The notes under the pieces were generated by a model. It did no database searches. It was not told the origin of the DNA and was given only the letters and a program-made list of their open reading frames with translations. Shown here piece after piece: positions 7,533 to 10,594 of a stretch of 10,594 bases of DNA. Numbering within the stretch: position 1 is the first letter of the stretch; every line of letters begins with the position of its first letter. A program made the translations under genes and the position numbers. Origin of the DNA: Clostridiales bacterium UBA4653 (GTDB lineage: Bacteria > Bacillota > Clostridia > Oscillospirales > CAG-272); NCBI GenBank assembly GCA_002405565.1, contig DHMB01000102.1:3474-14067 (forward strand). The letters run 5' to 3'.

Positions 7533-7548
7533 AGCCCCGCGCGGGGCT
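7533..7548. other. Perfect GC palindrome in PAP2-MFS gap
   Basis: AGCCCCGCGCGGGGCT is a perfect 16-bp palindrome, giving a stem of 6 bp around GCGC. It is followed on the plus strand by CAAAAATAAATTTT, with no run of T, so it is not a normal intrinsic terminator. On the minus strand it is also not followed by a proper T-run. It may be an mRNA hairpin that stabilises or separates the upstream and downstream parts of the transcript, or a protein binding site. No convincing promoter was seen in the gap 7508-7582. Confidence 0.6.
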
Positions 7549-7564
7549 CAAAAATAAATTTTAC

Positions 7565-7580
7565 GAAAGCAGGTACTTTC
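7565..7580 (+). promoter_or_regulatory. Small hairpin holding the MFS ribosome binding site
   Basis: GAAAG (7565-7569) can pair with CTTTC (7576-7580), leaving the loop CAGGTA. The only Shine-Dalgarno-like bases for the MFS gene, AGCAGGT (7568-7574), sit in the loop and stem, 8 nt before ATG 7583. The site is weaker than the AGGAGG sites elsewhere in the window, so this gene may be translated less or under control. A five-pair stem is weak and could be chance. Confidence 0.4.
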
Positions 7581-7582
7581 AA

Positions 7583-8998
7583 ATGAAGCTGAACCTGAAA
7601 CGAACCTACCTTATCGGATTTGCGTTTTTCGGAATTCTTCTGTTCTGGCAGATCTATGACTCCTGGTGTCCGACGTTTCTGACCGACATCTTCGCGCAGA
7701 AGATGTACGGAATGACCTCCGCCGCGCTGAAAGCGGGCGATCCCGAAAAAATTCTCAATGTCCAATGGCTCGTCGGCATAATCATGGCTTGCGACAACCT
7801 CGCCGCGCTGATTCTCCTGCCGATCTTCGGAAGTCTCTCGGACAAGACCTCAACGCCGATCGGCAAGCGCATGCCTTATATCCTCGTCGGCACGCTCGTC
7901 TCCGCAATTGCGTTCCCGTTCATCCCGCTCTTTTTCCATAAGAACAACGTTGTCGGAATGGTCATAATCATGGCGATTGTGCTTATGTTTATGATGATGT
8001 ACAGAAATCCCGCGGTTGCCCTTATGCCGGACATCACCCCCAAGCCCCTCCGCGCAAAGGCAAACGGCATAATCAACATTATGGGCTATATCGGCGGCGC
8101 ATTTGCAACCGTCCTCGGCATTTTCCTGCCGCTCTCGGATTATATAAACGTTGCGGACAGATCCGATAAGCTCTGGATAATCGAAATCCCGTTCGTAGTT
8201 GCTTCCCTGCTTATGACAATCTCCGCCTTCGTTCTGTTCCTGACAATCAAGGAAAACAAGGTCGTTGAAGAGATGAAAGATCAGCTGGCAGAGGGTGAAC
8301 GTTCCGCCGCCATTGCGGACGCCGTCACGGACGACGGAAAAATGTCAAAGAAAAACAGAAATATGCTCCTTGCAATCCTCGGTGCGGAGGCGCTCTGGTT
8401 TATGGCAGACAACGCCATCGGCACTTACATCGGAAACTACGTTATCTATTATCTCGACTCGAAATCCAGCGCGACCATGATCCTGACGATCATCGGCGGA
8501 CTTGCCTCCGTCATCGGATTTGCAACAGCCGGATATATCGCGGATAAAATCGGCAGAAAGTGGACGGTCTCTTCCGGACTTTCGCTTGCGTTCGTCGCAA
8601 TGCTCCTTATGACTTTCGTCAAGCCCGGGACAGAGGTCGTCGGCGAAAACGGCGAAAAGGTGTTCCCGGTAATACTTTATGCAATCTGGGTCATCAAGGG
8701 CTACGGAATGGCTCTTGTTCACAACTGCTCCTTCCCGATGGTCGTTGAGCTCTGCTCTTCAAAGCAGATCGGAAAATTCACAGGCTATTATTACGCCGCA
8801 AGTATGTCGGCTCAGACTCTGACCCCCGTCCTCGTCGGACTGATTCTTTTCAGATTCAAGGTCTGGGGCGCACTGCCGATATATGCGTCCGTTCTGCTTG
8901 CGCTCAGCACCGCCGTGTTCATCATTCTCGTTAAAAACATAAAGGCAAAGAAGCTGGCAAATGCGAAGGGTCTGGAGGCGCTCGATGCGGAAGATTGA
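7583..8998 (+). CDS. MFS transporter, SLC45/GPH-like sugar permease
   Basis: This 471-aa integral membrane protein has twelve predictable helices in two halves. The helices fall at about 9-31, 61-85, 98-117, 122-142, 163-187, 198-222, then 261-290, 297-320, 333-350, 363-390, 404-424 and 430-450, with a hydrophilic central loop (223-260). The loop after helix 2 reads GSLSDKTSTPIGKRMPY (83-99), and the segment at 142-162 (NPAVALMPD to AKANG) matches the MPD-x-x-P-x-x-xR-x-K/RANG pattern of sucrose/SLC45-like and GPH-type sugar carriers. GYIADKIGRKW (318-327) is the equivalent loop of the second half. A sugar or glycoside substrate moved with a cation is likely. The direction is inferred to be import. 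The stop overlaps the start of the phosphodiesterase gene by 14 nt, which ties the two functions. The ribosome site is weak and lies in a small hairpin (7565-7580). Confidence 0.92.
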   Translation: MKLNLKRTYLIGFAFFGILLFWQIYDSWCPTFLTDIFAQKMYGMTSAALKAGDPEKILNVQWLVGIIMACDNLAALILLPIFGSLSDKTSTPIGKRMPYILVGTLVSAIAFPFIPLFFHKNNVVGMVIIMAIVLMFMMMYRNPAVALMPDITPKPLRAKANGIINIMGYIGGAFATVLGIFLPLSDYINVADRSDKLWIIEIPFVVASLLMTISAFVLFLTIKENKVVEEMKDQLAEGERSAAIADAVTDDGKMSKKNRNMLLAILGAEALWFMADNAIGTYIGNYVIYYLDSKSSATMILTIIGGLASVIGFATAGYIADKIGRKWTVSSGLSLAFVAMLLMTFVKPGTEVVGENGEKVFPVILYAIWVIKGYGMALVHNCSFPMVVELCSSKQIGKFTGYYYAASMSAQTLTPVLVGLILFRFKVWGALPIYASVLLALSTAVFIILVKNIKAKKLANAKGLEALDAED

Positions 8999-9728
8999 TA
9001 AAAGCATTTTCACCCGCGTAAACTATGCCCATCGCGGTCTGCACGATATAGCAAACGGAATTCCGGAAAATTCCGTCGCCGCTTTCAGTCTTTCCGCAGA
9101 AGCGGGCTACGGCACGGAATTTGATATTCAGCTTTCAAAGGACGGGCAGGTCGTCGTTTTTCACGACGATGATCTGAAACGCGTCTGCGGGGTTGACGCG
9201 CGCGTCGATTCGCTTGACTATGACGAGCTGAAAAAGCTACGTCTCCTCGGCACGGACGAACACATCCCGCTCTTTACGGAGGTGCTCGACATTTTCAGAG
9301 GGACAAAGGCTCCGCTTATAGTCGAGCTGAAAACCGGTCGCCGCAACGACGAGCTCTGCGATAAAGCGATAGAAATTCTCGCCGGCTTTGAAGGCAACTT
9401 CTGCATTGAATCCTTCAATCCGTTTATAGTCGACAGGTTCCGCAAAAAGGCGCCGCACATCTGCCGCGGTCAGCTTGCGTCGGAGATTTCGGATTACATT
9501 CCGGGACAGAAAAAAATCGTCGCTTCGCTTCTCTCCTCCTGTCGCTTCTCTTTTTTGAACAAGCCGGACTTCATTGCATATAAAAACGTTCCGCTTCCGA
9601 AGCACGTCAGAGGACTGCTGAAAAAAGGAACCATGCTTTTCACATGGACTTCCCGCGAGCCGGACGTTGATCAGAAATATTCGGACGGCGTTATCTTTGA
9701 AAATTACCGTCCGACGCCCAAATATTAA
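8985..9728 (+). CDS. Glycerophosphodiester phosphodiesterase (GDPD), cytoplasmic
   Basis: This 247-aa TIM-barrel enzyme hydrolyses glycerophosphodiesters to glycerol-3-phosphate and an alcohol. Motif one YAHRG has catalytic His16 and Arg17. PENS (27-30) follows. GTEFDIQLSKDG carries metal ligands Glu45 and Asp47. VVFHDDDL has His60. IVELKTG gives Glu114, and IESFNP follows. All family residues are kept, and the length is normal for the short cytoplasmic subgroup. No signal peptide is seen, so the substrate must be inside the cell, which suggests the overlapping MFS gene may bring it in. ATG 8985 is preferred over an in-frame ATG at 8961 because GGAGG (8974-8978) lies 6 nt ahead and the HRG motif then starts near the usual position. 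It overlaps the MFS stop by 14 nt, so translational coupling is likely. It is the last gene of the cluster. Confidence 0.95.
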   Translation: MRKIDKSIFTRVNYAHRGLHDIANGIPENSVAAFSLSAEAGYGTEFDIQLSKDGQVVVFHDDDLKRVCGVDARVDSLDYDELKKLRLLGTDEHIPLFTEVLDIFRGTKAPLIVELKTGRRNDELCDKAIEILAGFEGNFCIESFNPFIVDRFRKKAPHICRGQLASEISDYIPGQKKIVASLLSSCRFSFLNKPDFIAYKNVPLPKHVRGLLKKGTMLFTWTSREPDVDQKYSDGVIFENYRPTPKY

Positions 9729-9729
9729 G

Positions 9730-9769
9730 AAAACAGAGTGCCGACGCACCGCGCCGGCACTCTGTTTTT
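9730..9769. terminator. Strong intrinsic terminator shared by GDPD and the convergent amidase
   Basis: A perfect 14-bp inverted repeat pairs 9730-9743 with 9755-9768, starting AAAACAGAGTGCCG. The loop is 11 nt (9744-9754) and can form a further CGC/GCG mini-stem. The plus strand ends in TTTTT (9765-9769). On the minus strand the run TTTTCTTAATATTT gives a weaker U-tract. It begins 2 nt after the GDPD stop, and the amidase stop codon (9769-9771) touches its other end. Confidence 0.92.
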
Positions 9770-10353
9770 CAGTTTCCAAACCCGAAATATCTGCGTATCC
9801 CGTTATACATTCCGCGGGCGAAAAGCTCCGGCGAGTTTCTGAGCAGATCCGCCTCGGACTGCGTCGTTATAAACCCGGTTTCGATAAGCGTTGCGGGCAT
9901 TCTGGTTTTCCGCAGGACGTAAAGGCTCGGTCTTGCCGAAACGCCCCTGTCCGGAATTCCCGTCGCCTCGCTTATTCCGGAAACAATGTCGACCGCGAGC
10001 GGGTACGCTTCGGACGACGTCGAATAGACAAAGCCTTCCGTGCCCGTCGCCGTCGGAATGTCGGAGGCGTTTGCGTGTATCGATATGAAATAATCTGCGC
10101 CCCAGTCGTTTGCCACGTTGACCCTTGCCGCAAGGGATGAAGCAACGCTCGTTCCGAGGATTTCATCCGGAGAATTGCGCGAAAGCCTCGCCTCAAAATT
10201 AGGATCCGAATTCAGAAGCGCCGCCAGTTGCACGCCAATCTCGTAAACAAGATCCTGCTCACGGTAACCGCTGCCCTCCGCCCCCGCATTCGGATTTTCG
10301 GGGTTGTGCCCCTGATCTATGAATATCTTTATCGCCATTTTGCCCTCCCGCAT
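9769..10353 (-). CDS. N-acetylmuramoyl-L-alanine amidase (Amidase_3)
   Basis: This 194-aa enzyme should cut the bond between MurNAc and L-alanine in peptidoglycan. It is a lone Amidase_3 zinc domain: IDQGHNP (His16), YREQDLVYEIG (zinc ligand Glu32), SIHANA (His93) and LIETGFITTQSEADLL (catalytic Glu158). These are the expected three ligands plus general base. No signal peptide, binding repeat or membrane anchor is visible, so export would need another route, or it acts late in sporulation or during lysis. CwlD-type and phage-type short amidases are both possible. Two starts compete: ATG 10353 with AAAGGAG (8 nt ahead), and ATG 10338 (MAIKIFIDQGH) with GGGAGG inside the first codons. Residue numbers here count from the upstream start. 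The gene is divergent from rpmH, and no convincing promoter was found for it. Confidence 0.95.
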   Translation of the reverse strand: MREGKMAIKIFIDQGHNPENPNAGAEGSGYREQDLVYEIGVQLAALLNSDPNFEARLSRNSPDEILGTSVASSLAARVNVANDWGADYFISIHANASDIPTATGTEGFVYSTSSEAYPLAVDIVSGISEATGIPDRGVSARPSLYVLRKTRMPATLIETGFITTQSEADLLRNSPELFARGMYNGIRRYFGFGN

Positions 10354-10397
10354 AATATTTTCTCCTTTATGATATTCCGCGGCTTCCGCCGTTGTTA

Positions 10398-10415
10398 CGT
10401 AAAAAACGTAAAAAA
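10398..10415 (+). repeat. Tandem 9-bp A-tract repeat upstream of rpmH promoter
   Basis: CGTAAAAAA occurs twice in perfect tandem (10398-10406, 10407-10415). With the further A-rich bases up to 10425 it lies just above the -35 at 10429, where an UP element for the RNA polymerase alpha subunit would sit. This would suit a strong ribosomal-protein promoter. Confidence 0.55.
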
Positions 10416-10428
10416 CTGCAAATAACTA

Positions 10429-10458
10429 TTGACAAAACCCCGCTTTTGCGTGTATAAT
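10429..10458 (+). promoter_or_regulatory. rpmH promoter
   Basis: TTGACA (10429-10434) and TATAAT (10453-10458) are both perfect consensus hexamers, separated by 18 nt. Transcription would begin near 10465, giving a leader of about 68 nt before the rpmH ATG. The gap between the divergent amidase and rpmH (10354-10532, 179 nt) holds this promoter, the A-tract repeat and the leader hairpin. Confidence 0.92.
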
Positions 10459-10471
10459 GAGGTTTGTAATT

Positions 10472-10503
10472 GTGGCAATATGCCTATGAAGGAAGATTGC
10501 CGC
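10472..10503 (+). other. Stem-loop in the rpmH leader
   Basis: GTGGCAAT (10472-10479) pairs with ATTGCCGC (10496-10503) over 8 positions with one G-U pair, leaving a 16-nt loop. It lies within the transcribed leader between promoter and ribosome site. It could affect mRNA stability or translation. The sequence alone does not show a regulator. Confidence 0.55.
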
Positions 10504-10532
10504 TATAATTTCCGCAGAGGAGGTGCAATGTA

Positions 10533-10594
10533 ATGCTCAGAACTTATCAGCCCAAGAAAATACAGAGAGAAAAGGAGCACGGCTTCCGCAAGAG
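10533..10594 (+). CDS. rpmH: 50S ribosomal protein bL34 (N-terminal part, cut by window end)
   Basis: The first 20 codons read MLRTYQPKK, then IQREKEHGFRK, matching the highly conserved bL34 start and its HGFRKR core as found in Clostridia. bL34 is a very small (about 44 aa) basic protein of the large ribosomal subunit, so roughly half the gene is present. AGGAGG (10518-10523) is 9 nt ahead of the ATG. A start-stop pair ATGTAA (10528-10533) lies between, sharing its last A with the rpmH start (ATGTAATG). It is too close to the ribosome site (4 nt) to be the preferred start. rpmH is usually followed by rnpA and yidC, which should lie just beyond the window. Confidence 0.97.
   Translation, partial: MLRTYQPKKIQREKEHGFRK

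Noticed and set aside
7533..7548. Palindrome as an intrinsic terminator after PAP2
   Set aside because: It is followed by A-rich and not T-rich sequence on the plus strand, and by no clear T-run on the minus strand.
8996..8998. Recoded TGA
   Set aside because: TGA ends the MFS gene right at the GDPD start, and also ends PAP2 and the amidase at natural C-termini, so the standard code holds.
10504..10509. Second TATAAT as an extra rpmH promoter
   Set aside because: No -35-like hexamer lies 16-18 nt upstream, and it sits in the leader just below the hairpin and above the ribosome site.
1..10594. CRISPR array, tRNA, insertion sequence, phage or toxin-antitoxin genes
   Set aside because: No regularly spaced repeats, cloverleaf-like sequence, transposase, integrase or toxin-like pair was found by reading both strands.

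Overview
The window looks like chromosomal DNA from a moderately GC-rich member of the Firmicutes, class Clostridia (Oscillospirales/Christensenellales-like). The reasons are strong AGGAGG-type ribosome binding sites, TTGACA/TAAAAT promoters, tight gene overlaps, a clostridial-type bL34 start and the families present. No mobile element, CRISPR array, tRNA or rRNA was seen. TGA and TAA both act as ordinary stops.

Layout. (1) Bases 1-3327 (+) are the end of an amino-sugar/cell-wall precursor operon: the tail of a hexapeptide-repeat (left-handed beta-helix) protein, glmM (phosphoglucosamine mutase) and glmS (glucosamine-6-phosphate synthase). The genes are 1 nt apart or overlap, so they are probably translationally coupled. 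A two-way terminator at about 3332-3370 closes the operon. (2) Bases 3374-4567 (-) are a two-gene unit: a class I SAM-dependent methyltransferase followed by a small uncharacterised HELLH-type putative metalloprotein. It is driven by a clear promoter at 4600-4628. (3) Bases 4771-9728 (+) are a co-directional cluster: ROK-family sugar kinase, a second SAM methyltransferase, PAP2-family membrane phosphatase, MFS (SLC45/GPH-like) transporter and glycerophosphodiester phosphodiesterase. It starts from a promoter at 4703-4731 and ends in a strong two-way terminator at 9730-9769. (4) Bases 9769-10353 (-) are an Amidase_3 N-acetylmuramoyl-L-alanine amidase without a signal peptide. (5) Bases 10429-10594 (+) are the promoter, leader and first 20 codons of rpmH (ribosomal protein bL34).

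How the genes fit together. Region 1 makes glucosamine-6-P and glucosamine-1-P for UDP-GlcNAc and peptidoglycan. The amidase acts on peptidoglycan. The middle cluster combines a sugar kinase, a permease, a phosphodiesterase and a lipid-phosphate phosphatase. This would fit uptake and breakdown of a (glycero)phospho-sugar or envelope-derived glycan, but that is inference. Nothing here is a clear new defence or mobile system. The most unusual items are the 89-nt overlap between the second methyltransferase and the PAP2 gene, the matched divergent promoters at 4600-4731, the uncharacterised HELLH protein, and an rpmH neighbourhood without dnaA.
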